Of a DNA stretch of 64,000 bases, positions 23,211 through 32,576 are shown in pieces. How positions within the stretch are numbered: position 1 is the stretch's first letter; each line of letters begins with the position of its first letter. A program made the translations under genes and the position numbers. Under the pieces are notes generated by a model. That model searched no databases, was not told where the DNA came from, and was given only the letters and a program-made list of their open reading frames with translations. Origin of the DNA: CANJIV01 sp046330225 (GTDB taxonomy: Bacteria; Actinomycetota; Thermoleophilia; Solirubrobacterales; Solirubrobacteraceae); NCBI GenBank assembly GCA_046330225.1, contig JAXLTD010000001.1, positions 310,001-374,000 on the forward strand. Direction: 5' to 3'.

Positions 23211-25283
23211 TCAGGCCTCCACGCCGCCGGCTCCGGACGGGACGGGCTGGGCGTCGGCGAGCGCCCGCTCGATGAGCACGGTCATCTCCGCGACCTCGAA
23301 GTCGGCGCCGACGACCTTCACCGCGTCCGAGTACATCGCCAGGTCCTTCGGGCAGCTCACGAGGAAGTAGTCGAGGCCCCCGAGCTGCTGCGCCTCCCGG
23401 ATCCGCTGCTCGCTCGGGCGCTCCTCGCTCTCCGGCCCGTCCTTCATCCACATCCTGCCGCCGCCGGCGCCGCAGCAGAAGGTGTTCGTCCCGTGCCGGG
23501 GCATCTCGACCAGCTCGGCGCCGGTCGCTTCGATGAGCGTGCGCGGCGCTTCGGTGATCCGGTTGTACCGCGCGAGATAGCACGGGTCGTGGTAGGTCAC
23601 GCGCGTCCCGGTGAGCGGCGTTCGCAGCGAGACCGCGTTCCGCGCGACGAGGTCGGCCAGCAGCTCGGTGTAGTGGTAGACCGGCTTGTCGAGGCCGAGC
23701 TGCGGGTACTCGTTGCGCAGCGTGTTGAGCGAGTGCGGATCGGTGGTGAAGATCGCCTCGAACTGCGCCTCGGCAAACGCCGCCAGGTTCTGCTCCGCCA
23801 GCAGCTCGAACAGCCCCTCCTCGCCGATCCGTCGCACGTCGTTGCCGGCGTTGCGCTCGCCCTCGTACAGGAGGCCGAAGGACACGCCCGCGTCGTGCAG
23901 GATCCGCGCGATGGACTGGGAGGCGTGCTGCACGCGCTCGTCGAACGAGGCGAAGTCGCCGACGAACCACACGTACTCCACGGGCTCCTTGCGGGCATCG
24001 GGGATCTTGAAGTCCAGGCCCTTGGTCCAGCGGGCGCGCATGCGGGACGACTTGCCGTAGGAGTTCCCCTGCTGGGCGTAATGCTCGAGCGTCTGCTGAA
24101 GCAGCGGGTCCATGCGGCCCTCGTCGACCAGCGCCCGGCGCATGTCGACGATCGTCGGCACGTGCTCGATTCCCACCGGGCACGCCTCCACGCACGCCAT
24201 GCAGGTCGTGCACGACCATAGGACCGCATCGGGGATCAGGGGCTCGGCGCCGTTGTCCCCTGCCGGCTCGCCGGCGTGGCCGTACAGGCGGTCACGGAGG
24301 TCGAGGATCAGCTGCCGCGGAGCCAGCGGCGTGCCGCCGGCGGTGGCCGGGCAGGCCGCCGTGCAGCGGCCGCACTCGGTGCACGAGAACGCGTCGAGCG
24401 CCTGCTTCCAGCTCAGATCGGCCAGCGCCGCGACGCCGACGAGGCCCTCCGGCGCCGGGTCGAGGGCGGCGACCGGGGCAGCCGGCACCTGCGTGACCGC
24501 CAGTGGCCGCGCGGTGCCGCGCGGCGGGAGCTTCCCGAAGAACACGTTGGGGATCGCGGTGATGATGTGGAAGTGCTTGGACAGCGGCAGCAGGCACAGG
24601 AAGACCAGGATCGTGACGCAGTGCAGCCACCACCCGGCCTCGCTGATCGTGTGCGCCGAGGACCGGCTGAGGCCCCCGAGCCCCGCGGCCACCAGTGCCG
24701 TCACCGGCGCGAAGTTCCGCTCGTTGCCGTGGATGTCGTACTCGACCAGGCGTCCGGCGTCGTAGAGCAGCCCGCCCACCATGATGAGCAGGATGAAGAC
24801 GAGGATCAGGACGCCCTCCCAATGCGGAGCGTCGCGGAAGCGCTGCTCCGCGCCGCCGATGCCGAACAGGCGCGGGGTGTGCAGGACCACCCGGCGCCAG
24901 AGCATGTAGCTGACGCCGACGATCACGACGGCCTCGACCAGGTCGCGGAGGATGAGGAAGGGCGGCCCGAGCGGCTGGTCCGGTCCGAACCCGGGGATGT
25001 CCCAGCTGGCGTCGAACGTCCGGCCGAACAGGATGATCACCTGGATGATCAGGACGACGAAGCCCCAGAACACCAGCGCGTGCATGATCCCGGCCGGCTG
25101 CTCGCCGGCGAAGAACTTCTTCTGCCCGAGCCCGTAGACGAGCGCCCGCCGGAGGCGCTCCGGGATCCGATCGAAGCGCGCCGACGGTCGCGCCGCCAGC
25201 AGGATCCGGGCCCTGCCGGCCAGGATCCCGACGAACACCAGCAGCCCGATCGCCCAGAGGACCGGGAACAGAACCTCGCTCAT
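23211..25283 (-). CDS. etfD: EtfD-like membrane Fe-S protein, ETF:menaquinone oxidoreductase
   Basis: A 690-residue integral membrane iron-sulfur protein. The N-terminal half (about 1-270) has six hydrophobic helices like the cytochrome-b subunit of nitrate or heterodisulfide reductases. It is followed by two 4Fe-4S ferredoxin motifs, CTECGRCTAACPAT and CTTCMACVEACPVG, and then cysteine-rich CCG domains (YHDPCYLARYN, FCCGAGGGRMWM). This is the layout of mycobacterial EtfD (Rv0338c) and of EMO, which passes electrons from electron-transfer flavoprotein to menaquinone. It lies 22 bp after etfA in an etfB-etfA-etfD operon, which makes the assignment firm. It acts at the membrane, taking electrons from acyl-CoA dehydrogenases such as the divergent one. 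Confidence 0.88.
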   Translation of the reverse strand: MSEVLFPVLWAIGLLVFVGILAGRARILLAARPSARFDRIPERLRRALVYGLGQKKFFAGEQPAGIMHALVFWGFVVLIIQVIILFGRTFDASWDIPGFGPDQPLGPPFLILRDLVEAVVIVGVSYMLWRRVVLHTPRLFGIGGAEQRFRDAPHWEGVLILVFILLIMVGGLLYDAGRLVEYDIHGNERNFAPVTALVAAGLGGLSRSSAHTISEAGWWLHCVTILVFLCLLPLSKHFHIITAIPNVFFGKLPPRGTARPLAVTQVPAAPVAALDPAPEGLVGVAALADLSWKQALDAFSCTECGRCTAACPATAGGTPLAPRQLILDLRDRLYGHAGEPAGDNGAEPLIPDAVLWSCTTCMACVEACPVGIEHVPTIVDMRRALVDEGRMDPLLQQTLEHYAQQGNSYGKSSRMRARWTKGLDFKIPDARKEPVEYVWFVGDFASFDERVQHASQSIARILHDAGVSFGLLYEGERNAGNDVRRIGEEGLFELLAEQNLAAFAEAQFEAIFTTDPHSLNTLRNEYPQLGLDKPVYHYTELLADLVARNAVSLRTPLTGTRVTYHDPCYLARYNRITEAPRTLIEATGAELVEMPRHGTNTFCCGAGGGRMWMKDGPESEERPSEQRIREAQQLGGLDYFLVSCPKDLAMYSDAVKVVGADFEVAEMTVLIERALADAQPVPSGAGGVEA

Positions 25284-25305
25284 GACCGCGGGGCCGCCGC
25301 GCCGC

Positions 25306-26244
25306 TCAGCCGCCGACGAGGCTCGTCAGCTCGTCGGCGACGTCGAAGAGATCGGCGACCGCTCCGTAGTGGGCGACGTTGAAGATCGCCGCACCGGGGT
25401 CGGTGTTGACGGCGATGATCAGCTCGGACCCCTGCATGCCCTCCACGTGCTCAGGGGCGCCGGAGACGCCGAGCGCGAGATACAGCTTGGGCGTGACCGT
25501 CGCTCCCGACTTCCCGACCTGGCGTGCCTTCGGCACCCAGCCCGAATCGATGACGGGCCGCGAGGCCGCGAGCTCGGCGCCGAGCGCCTCGGCCAGCTCC
25601 TCCGCGATCTCGACGTTCTCGGCGCCGCCGATGCCGCGGCCGGCGCACACGATCAGGTCGGCGGCGGTCAGGTCCACGCCGTCGTCGGACGGGGTCACCG
25701 CTTCCACGAACGTCGTCCCCAGCCGCTCGAGCTCGGGAGGCGCCGGGAGCTCGGCGCGCTCGCCCCGGCCGTCGGCCCGCGGCTCCTCGTGCAGGGCCGC
25801 CGGGTTGACGGCGACCACGGCCGGGAGGGGGGCCTGCACGGTGGCGTGCAGCTGCCCGCCGTAGATGGCGCTGACCGCCTGCGCCTCGCGGCCCTCGACC
25901 GAAAGGCCGACGCAGGCGCCGACGAACGGGAGGCCGGCTGCCGCCGCGGCGGCAGCCGCGAGGTCATACCCGGCCGTGGTGTTCTCGAGCAGGACGAGGT
26001 CCGGCGTGCGCGCCTCGATCGCCGCCGCCAGCACGGCCTGGTGCGCCTCCGGGAGGTACGGCGAGAGCGCGGGGTGCGTCACCTCCAGCACCACGTCCGC
26101 CGCCGCGAGCTGGCCGGCGTCGGCCGGCTCGCTGCCGGGCACCAGGGCCACGAGCGCGCCGCCGGCGGCGTCGGCCAGCGGCCGCGCGAAGGCGAGCAGG
26201 CGCTCGTTCACCGGCAGGTCCACATAGACCAGGACATCTCCCAT
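25306..26244 (-). CDS. etfA: Electron transfer flavoprotein alpha subunit
   Basis: A 312-residue FAD-binding ETF subunit. The C-terminal FAD domain is clear: RQVGKSGATVTPKLYLALG, GVSGAPEHVEGM and INVA-type pocket residues AVNTDPGAAIFNVAHYG. The N-terminal half is the usual nucleotide-fold domain. The ATG overlaps the etfB stop (ATGA). It forms a heterodimer with EtfB that collects electrons from acyl-CoA dehydrogenases and delivers them to the membrane protein encoded just downstream. Confidence 0.93.
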   Translation of the reverse strand: MGDVLVYVDLPVNERLLAFARPLADAAGGALVALVPGSEPADAGQLAAADVVLEVTHPALSPYLPEAHQAVLAAAIEARTPDLVLLENTTAGYDLAAAAAAAAGLPFVGACVGLSVEGREAQAVSAIYGGQLHATVQAPLPAVVAVNPAALHEEPRADGRGERAELPAPPELERLGTTFVEAVTPSDDGVDLTAADLIVCAGRGIGGAENVEIAEELAEALGAELAASRPVIDSGWVPKARQVGKSGATVTPKLYLALGVSGAPEHVEGMQGSELIIAVNTDPGAAIFNVAHYGAVADLFDVADELTSLVGG

Positions 26245-27011
26245 CAGCTCACCACTCCTCGTTCGCGCAGCACTGCCGCAATCTTCGCGGCCACCTCGGC
26301 CGCGTCTCCGTCGAGCATCGTCGCGCCGGCCTGCGTCTCGGGCCGGGCGAGCGAGACGAGCTTCGGCGCGACGCTCGGGGCCTGCACGCTGGCCTGGAGC
26401 GTCTCGGTGGTCGCCTCGGTCATCGCCTGGCGCAGGCGGCTCATCGAGACGTACCGCGGGGGCGAGCTCGCGGACTGCACCCCGACCACCGCCGGCAGCT
26501 CGAGGCCGAGCACGGCGAGCCGGCCGCCGCCGTACTCCTGCGTCACGTGCGCGGCCCCGTCGACGAGGGTCACGCCGACCGCGACGGTCGCGTGCGGCCA
26601 GCCGAGCGCCGCGCCCAGCAGTGGCGCGGCCTGGCCGAACACGTCATAGGGCGTCTGGACGCCGGTCAGCACCAGGTCGGGGGCCAGGTCGCGCAGCGCC
26701 GCCGCCAGCGCGAGCGCCGAGGTCCGGGCGTCGTACGGGTCGATCTCGCCCGCGTCGACCACGACCACGCGGTCCGCGCCGCGGGCAAACGCCACTCGCA
26801 GCGCCTGCTCGATGCCCTCCGACTGGACACCCACCGCGGTCACCGTGGCACCGGTGGCCTCCTTGATGAGCACCGCCTCCTCGAGCGCCTGGTCGTCGAA
26901 CTCGCTGATGACCATGTCGACGAACTCACGATCGATGTCCCTGCCGTCGGCGTCCACCTCGAGCTCGTCGCCGGCTTTCGGCATCAGCCGGATCGGGACC
27001 GCGATGTTCAT
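26244..27011 (-). CDS. etfB: Electron transfer flavoprotein beta subunit
   Basis: A 255-residue ETF beta subunit, first gene of the etfB-etfA-etfD operon. It opens MNIAVPIRLMPKAGDELEVD and carries the AMP-site region VLTGVQTPYDVFGQAAPLLG and the signature VVGVQSASSPPRYVSMSRLRQA. ATG 27011 is chosen because it gives the standard ETF beta N-terminus; a GTG at 27050 would add 13 Arg-rich residues and lies 12 bases after AAGGAG, so it cannot be ruled out. It faces the acyl-CoA dehydrogenase gene across a 289-bp divergent region. Confidence 0.92.
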   Translation of the reverse strand: MNIAVPIRLMPKAGDELEVDADGRDIDREFVDMVISEFDDQALEEAVLIKEATGATVTAVGVQSEGIEQALRVAFARGADRVVVVDAGEIDPYDARTSALALAAALRDLAPDLVLTGVQTPYDVFGQAAPLLGAALGWPHATVAVGVTLVDGAAHVTQEYGGGRLAVLGLELPAVVGVQSASSPPRYVSMSRLRQAMTEATTETLQASVQAPSVAPKLVSLARPETQAGATMLDGDAAEVAAKIAAVLRERGVVS

Positions 27012-27300
27012 GGCCGCACCCCGGCGGGCCCGACGAAATCTTGCCTGCACATCCCGGTGCGGCTCCTTTCGGCTCGTTCGGTCTCGAGGCGCACCGGCCG
27101 GGCCGGCCGCCGGCGCTGACGTTACTGCGAATCGAACGCCGGCGTCGCGGGGAAAGTCCCGCAGAATCTGCGGCGGATGCCCTCAGGCATTCACGGCCTC
27201 GAACCCGTAGTTTCCACGCTCGCGCGCGGGCAAGGGGCCGATGGCCGGGGGGCGCCGATGTCTCATGCTTCCGTGACCGAGTGGAGGCGAAGGAGGATCC
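27012..27300. other. Divergent intergenic region, etfB / acyl-CoA dehydrogenase
   Basis: 289 bp without a convincing gene. It must hold promoters for both units and contains less GC-rich patches (for example around 27118-27180). AAGGAG at 27289-27294 region serves the dehydrogenase and, on the minus strand, AAGGAG precedes the alternative etfB start. No clear operator palindrome was found by eye. Confidence 0.5.
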
Positions 27301-28959
27301 GTGGCAAACGAGCTTGAACCCGAGGTGCTGAAGGTCGCCCTGGCGTCGATCGACGACTTCGCGAAGCGCGAGCTTCCCGATTCGCTGCTGATCGAACTCG
27401 ACGAGCGGGACGAGTTCCCGGCCGAGCTGGTGCAGCAGATGTCGTCCAGCGACGGGCTCGGGATCCCGTTGCTGTTCGTGCCCTTCGAATACGGGGGCAT
27501 GGGAGGCGGCGCGTTCGACGTCACGCGCATCTGCGAGCGGATGGCATCGATCGATCTGGGGCTGGCGACCTCGGAGCTCGCGACGTTCCTCGGCAGCGAC
27601 CCGATCAGGGTCGGCGGCACCGAGGAGCAGAAGCGCACCTACATGAGCCGGATCGCCCAAGACGGTGTGCTCTTCGCCTACGGCGCCACCGAGGCCGAGG
27701 CCGGCAGCGACCTCGGCGCCCTGAAGACGAAGGCCGAGCCGGTCCTGGACGACGGGGCGGTGACCGGCTACCGGATCACCGGCGCCAAGCAGTGGATCAG
27801 CAACGGCGGCGTCGCCGACTACTACACCGTCCTCGCGATGGCCCCGGGCGGCCCGAGCTGGTTCGTGATCGACGCCGGGACCGAGGGCTTCACCCACGGC
27901 GAGCACGAGGACAAGCACGGAATCCGGCTGAGCAACACGGCGGCGCTGTTCCTCGAGAAGGTGTACGTCGACACCGATCGGCTCATCGGCGGCGTCGAAG
28001 GCCAGGGCCTCGTCCAGGCCCAGCAGGTGTTCGGCTACACCCGGCTCATGGTTGCCGCGTTTGGGCTCGGCGCCGGCTCGGCGGCCCTCGACCGGGCGAT
28101 CGCGTACTCGCGCAAGCGCATCCAGGCGGGCGGCCCGCTGTCGGAGAAGCCGGGCTTCACCCACAAGCTGATCGTTCCGCACGTCGTGGCCCTCGAGGCG
28201 TCGAGAGCGGCGATCGAGGAGACCGCCGAGCGCCTGGATGCGGGCGAGCCGCAGCTCAACGTCGAAGGGGCGGTGGCCAAGTTCCTGGCCAGCGAGGCCG
28301 GCGACGCCGCGGCCGACGCCGCGATCCAGGCCCATGGCGGCTACGGCTACACCCACGACTACATGGTCGAGAAGATCAAGCGGGACGTTCGCATCACCAG
28401 GATCTACGAGGGCACCTCGGAGATCATGGAGATGACGATCGCCCGCGGGCGCTGGCAGGAGCATCTGAAGTCCGGCGGCGACTACTACCACGCCCGCGCG
28501 CGCGAGCTCGATGCGATCCATGCCGAGCATCCCGCGGTCGGCGCCGATGTCGCGGCGATGGCCCAGCGGGCGCTGGCGGAGCTGCTCGAGCGCTGCCGCG
28601 TGGAGAAGCTCACCCGCCACCAGCACGTCCTGCTTCGCCTCGGTGCCTTGATCGCGCAGGCGGAGGGGGCGGCAGCACTCGCCCGGCGTGCGCAGCGGGC
28701 GGCCACCAAGCAGTTGCACCCGAAGGCCGCGCGGGGCCTGCGCGCCGATGCGCTGGCCGCCGTGAGTCGCGTGAACGCGCGCACTGTGTCCCTCACCATC
28801 GCCACGGAGGCCGTCCGCTGGGTGGCGGGCGCGGATGGCGGCGAGCTTGGCGATTTCGAGCAGCGTCTCGGACTGGCCTCGATCCACCGCGCTCAGGGCG
28901 GCCTGCTCGCCGACCTCCAGGCCGTCGCTGAGGCGGTCTACGCCCGCAAGCGCCGGTGA
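27301..28959 (+). CDS. Acyl-CoA dehydrogenase
   Basis: A 552-residue flavoprotein that oxidises an acyl-CoA thioester and hands electrons to ETF. Typical blocks are AYGATEAEAGSDLGALKTKA, ITGAKQWISNGGVADYY, AIQAHGGYGYTHDYMVEKI and RITRIYEGTSEIMEM; the glutamate of YEGT is the expected catalytic base. It is about 150 residues longer than short-chain enzymes; the C-terminal extension (from about residue 390) is helical, as in long- and very-long-chain types. GTG 27301 follows AAGGAGG by about six bases. Divergent placement beside etfBA-etfD suggests joint use in fatty-acid oxidation. Confidence 0.9.
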   Translation: MANELEPEVLKVALASIDDFAKRELPDSLLIELDERDEFPAELVQQMSSSDGLGIPLLFVPFEYGGMGGGAFDVTRICERMASIDLGLATSELATFLGSDPIRVGGTEEQKRTYMSRIAQDGVLFAYGATEAEAGSDLGALKTKAEPVLDDGAVTGYRITGAKQWISNGGVADYYTVLAMAPGGPSWFVIDAGTEGFTHGEHEDKHGIRLSNTAALFLEKVYVDTDRLIGGVEGQGLVQAQQVFGYTRLMVAAFGLGAGSAALDRAIAYSRKRIQAGGPLSEKPGFTHKLIVPHVVALEASRAAIEETAERLDAGEPQLNVEGAVAKFLASEAGDAAADAAIQAHGGYGYTHDYMVEKIKRDVRITRIYEGTSEIMEMTIARGRWQEHLKSGGDYYHARARELDAIHAEHPAVGADVAAMAQRALAELLERCRVEKLTRHQHVLLRLGALIAQAEGAAALARRAQRAATKQLHPKAARGLRADALAAVSRVNARTVSLTIATEAVRWVAGADGGELGDFEQRLGLASIHRAQGGLLADLQAVAEAVYARKRR

Positions 28960-29024
28960 CCGGACGCGAGCGGCCGGACTCGGGGGCCGGTCCAGGCCGG
29001 CCTTGACCATCCGGGCGCCGGTAG

Positions 29025-32000
29025 GTGAGCATGGCGCCGGTGAGCACGACCGAAGACCCCGGGCCGGAGGCGGCGGCGCCCGGCTCCGCCGATCCCGAGG
29101 ACTCGGACGCGCCAGGGGCCGACCGCTCGGGAGCCTTCGTGGCCGCGCAGCGCGCGCGGCGGCTCGCGAAGCTCGATGCCCTGCGCGCGCGCGACCGCGA
29201 CCCCTATCCGGTCCGCTTCGACCGCTCGGCGTCGTGTGCCGAGGTCCGCGCCCGGCACGGCTCCCTCGGCCCTGACACCCGCACCGGGGACGTCGTCCGC
29301 GTGGCCGGGCGCGTGATGCTCATCCGCCGCCACGGCCAGGTCACCTTCGCGGACCTCCGGGATGGCAGCGGGACGATCCAGCTCCTGGCCTCCGCCGACA
29401 CGATCGGCGCGGAAGGCCTGGCCGACGTCAACGCGCTGGACCTCGGCGACTGGGTCGGGGCCGAGGGAGAGGTCGTCACGAGCCGGCGCGGCGAGCTCTC
29501 GGTGCTCGTGACGAGCGTGCAGCTGCTGGCCAAGACCCTGCGGTCCCTGCCGGACAAGGCCCACGGCCTGGCCGACGTCGAGGTCCGATTTCGCCAGCGC
29601 TACCTCGACCTCGTGGTCAACGACGACCCGCGCCGCATCTTCAACATCCGCTTCAAGATCATCGCCTCGATCCGCGCGAACCTCGCCGAGCGCGGCTTCG
29701 TCGAAGTGGAGACCCCGGTGCTCGACACGGCGGCGGGCGGCGCCGCCGCCCGGCCGTTCATCACTCACCACAACGCGCTCGACCTCGAGATGTACATGCG
29801 GATCGCGCTCGAGCTGCACCTCAAGCGGCTCGTGGTCGGCGGGCTCGAGCGAGTGTTCGAGATGGCGTCGGTCTTCCGCAACGAGGGGATCGACCTGACG
29901 CACAACCCGGAGTTCACGCTCCTGGAGGCCTACCAGGCGCTCGCGGACTACGGCGACATGATGGATCTCGTCGAGGACCTGATCCGGCGGGCGGCGCGCG
30001 ACAGCCTGGGCACCACGGTCGTGACGGTCGACGGCCGCGAGATCGACCTGGCCCGCCCGTTCGCCCGCGCGAGCATGGGGGAGCTCATCGAGCGCCACGC
30101 GAAGGTGCGCATGCACCCCTCGATGCCGCGCGAGGAGGCGGCGGCGCTGTGCGCGCGGTTCGGGGTCGACGTCGAGCCGGCCTGGGGCGTGGGGCGCATG
30201 ATGAGCGAGGTCTACGACGCGACGGTCGAGGACGAGCTCATCGAGCCGACATTCGTCATGGACCATCCGCGGGAGATCTCGCCGCTCGCCCGCGCGCACC
30301 GCGACGACCCCGAGCTGACCGAGCGCTTCGAGCTCATCATCGCCGGGCGCGAGCTCGCCAACGCCTACTCGGAGCTCAACGATCCGGTCGACCAGCGCGA
30401 GCGCTTCGAGCGCCAGGCCGAGCTGAAGGCCGCCGGGGATGACGAGGCCCAGGACATCGACGAGGACTACATCCGTGCCCTCGAGTTCGGGCTGCCGCCG
30501 ACCGGCGGCCTGGGCATCGGCGTCGACCGGCTCGTGATGCTCCTGTCAGGGGTCGACTCCATTCGCGAGGTCATCCTCTTCCCGACGTTGCGCCCGGAGG
30601 GCGGTGCCCAGCAGCGGCGCAAGTGGGCGGTGGCTTCGCCGCTGCCGACCGCCGCGTCGCTCGGGGTCCCGCCGCCAGCGCCTGCGGTGCTTCCGGCGGC
30701 GGCCGCCGCCGCGATCCGCCCGCTCGCGCCGACGCCGGCGGCCGGCGAGGTCGGCGCCGACGAAGAGGTCCCGCGGCCGCCCGGCGAGCCTCCGGAGCAG
30801 CAGGCCCTGCTCCCGGTTCAGGTCGCCGCGGCCCGTCCGCCCGCGCCGCTGCCGTTCGCCGGGGCCGTTCGCTGGATCTCGGTGCTGACGGCGCTCAGCG
30901 GGCTGCTGCAGATCCTGCCGTTCCTGCCGGGCGTGGCCGAGGACCTCGGCTTCTTCTCGGAGCCGTTCCTGGCCCGCACCGGCCGGGCGAACTCGACGGT
31001 GGCCTCGGTCGTCGTGGGGATCCTCCTGCTGCTGGTCGCTCGCCAGCTGCACCGCCGCAAGCACGCCGCCTGGCAGGCCGCGATCGTGCTGTTCGGCGCC
31101 GCGGCGATCCTGGCGACGCTGCGCGGCCCCGACCCGGTCCTCGTCGTCTTCAACGCCGGGATGGTGGCCGCGCTCGTGGCGACGCGGAAGGGCTTCCCGG
31201 CCCGCGGCGACCCGCACTCGCTGCTCGAGTTCGTGCGGTTCGTTCCGGCCTACCTGCTCGCCGTCGGCGTGTACGGGTTCGCCACGCTGCTGGCCGAGCA
31301 GCACCGGATCACCCCCGACCTCACCTTCGCCGGGATGCTCGAGACCGTGTACGGCGGGATGGTCGGGCTGTCGGGGCCCTACACGTACCGCGGGCGGTTC
31401 TTCGAAGCCTTCTTCCCGGACTCGCTCCTGGTGCTCGGCGTGCTCGGGCTGCTGATCGCCGCCTTCCTGCTCTTCCGTCCGCTGGTCGAGCGCGGCGGGC
31501 CGTCGACCCCGGATCGCGAGCACGCCCGCCGCCTCGTGCGCGAGTACGGCTGGGACACGCTCGCCTACTTCTCGCTGCGCTCGGACAAGAGCTACTTCTT
31601 CGCCAGCGACGGCGAGGCGATGATCGCCTACGCCTACACCAACGGCTACGCGCTCGTGGCGGGAGACCCCATCGGCCGCCCGGAATCGCTGCCCGTCGTG
31701 CTCGACGAGTTCCTGGACTTCTGCCGCGATCGCGCCTGGCGCGCCGCGTTCCTCTCCGTGCGGGAGGCCGACGTCCCGCGCTACAAGGCCCGGGGGTTCA
31801 ACAGCGTCTACCTGGGGGACGAGGCGATCATCCGCTGTGACACGTTCTCGCTCCACGGCGGGGCGATGAAGCCGGTGCGGTCCGCTGTGAACCGGGTCGA
31901 CAAGCACCATCGGTTTCGCCTGATGCGCGAGGCCGATGCGTCGCCGGCGCTGGTGCACGACCTCAACGAGATCTCGCGGGAGTGGCGGGGAAAGGCGGCC

Positions 32001-32576
32001 GAGCGCGGGTTCACCATGGAGCTCGGCCGCGAGGTGGAGGGTGCGAACCCCGACTTCCTGCTCGCGGTCGCCTTCGATCGTGACGACCGCGCGGTGGCGT
32101 TCCTGCGGCTCGTGCCCTGCTACGGCAGCGACCCGGGCTACTCGCTCGACCTCATGCGGCGCCGGCCGGCGGCGGCCAACGGGATCACCGAGTACCTCAT
32201 CGCCAACGCCGCGCTCGGGCTGGGGGAGCAGGGATTCCGGCGGCTGTCGCTGAACTTCGCCGCCTGGGGGCGGCTGTTCCAGGGCGACGCTGGCCTGCAC
32301 TGGTGGGAGCGGCTCGCCCGGCGCGGCCTGACGGCGCTCAACCCGTTCTTCCAGATCGAGTCGCTCTTCGCGTTCAACCAGAAGTTCCAGCCGTTCTGGC
32401 TCCCGCGCTCGATCGTCATCGAGGATGCGAGCCAGGCCGCCCACGTCGGCATCCTGTTCGCAAGCGTGGAGGGCTTCCTCACCATTCCGGTCGTCGGGCG
32501 CTTCCTCGTTCCGTCCGGGCGGGCCACGACCGGCCGCGCGGCGGGGGCGCCGGCCTCGGCGGGGCCGGCACCATGA
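29025..32576 (+). CDS. Lysyl-tRNA synthetase fused to MprF-type lysylphosphatidylglycerol synthase (inverted LysX)
   Basis: An 1,183-residue bifunctional protein. Residues about 40-530 are a complete class II lysyl-tRNA synthetase: OB-fold (VAGRVMLIRRHGQVTFADLR), motif 2 (VFRNEGIDLTHNPEFTLLEA) and motif 3 (GLGIGVDRLVMLLSG). A Pro/Ala linker leads to about six membrane helices (about 610-820) and a C-terminal DUF2156/MprF transferase (about 840-1165; YSLRSDKSYFFA-like strand at 31567, GYALVAGDPIG, SLNFAAWGRLF). The pair would charge tRNA with lysine and transfer lysine to phosphatidylglycerol, lowering envelope charge and giving resistance to cationic peptides. Mycobacterial LysX has the same two parts in the opposite order (MprF first). 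The start is GTG 29025 or ATG 29031; TAGGTG at 29022 lies just before. The ATGA overlap with the next gene indicates an operon. Confidence 0.9.
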   Translation: MSMAPVSTTEDPGPEAAAPGSADPEDSDAPGADRSGAFVAAQRARRLAKLDALRARDRDPYPVRFDRSASCAEVRARHGSLGPDTRTGDVVRVAGRVMLIRRHGQVTFADLRDGSGTIQLLASADTIGAEGLADVNALDLGDWVGAEGEVVTSRRGELSVLVTSVQLLAKTLRSLPDKAHGLADVEVRFRQRYLDLVVNDDPRRIFNIRFKIIASIRANLAERGFVEVETPVLDTAAGGAAARPFITHHNALDLEMYMRIALELHLKRLVVGGLERVFEMASVFRNEGIDLTHNPEFTLLEAYQALADYGDMMDLVEDLIRRAARDSLGTTVVTVDGREIDLARPFARASMGELIERHAKVRMHPSMPREEAAALCARFGVDVEPAWGVGRMMSEVYDATVEDELIEPTFVMDHPREISPLARAHRDDPELTERFELIIAGRELANAYSELNDPVDQRERFERQAELKAAGDDEAQDIDEDYIRALEFGLPPTGGLGIGVDRLVMLLSGVDSIREVILFPTLRPEGGAQQRRKWAVASPLPTAASLGVPPPAPAVLPAAAAAAIRPLAPTPAAGEVGADEEVPRPPGEPPEQQALLPVQVAAARPPAPLPFAGAVRWISVLTALSGLLQILPFLPGVAEDLGFFSEPFLARTGRANSTVASVVVGILLLLVARQLHRRKHAAWQAAIVLFGAAAILATLRGPDPVLVVFNAGMVAALVATRKGFPARGDPHSLLEFVRFVPAYLLAVGVYGFATLLAEQHRITPDLTFAGMLETVYGGMVGLSGPYTYRGRFFEAFFPDSLLVLGVLGLLIAAFLLFRPLVERGGPSTPDREHARRLVREYGWDTLAYFSLRSDKSYFFASDGEAMIAYAYTNGYALVAGDPIGRPESLPVVLDEFLDFCRDRAWRAAFLSVREADVPRYKARGFNSVYLGDEAIIRCDTFSLHGGAMKPVRSAVNRVDKHHRFRLMREADASPALVHDLNEISREWRGKAAERGFTMELGREVEGANPDFLLAVAFDRDDRAVAFLRLVPCYGSDPGYSLDLMRRRPAAANGITEYLIANAALGLGEQGFRRLSLNFAAWGRLFQGDAGLHWWERLARRGLTALNPFFQIESLFAFNQKFQPFWLPRSIVIEDASQAAHVGILFASVEGFLTIPVVGRFLVPSGRATTGRAAGAPASAGPAP

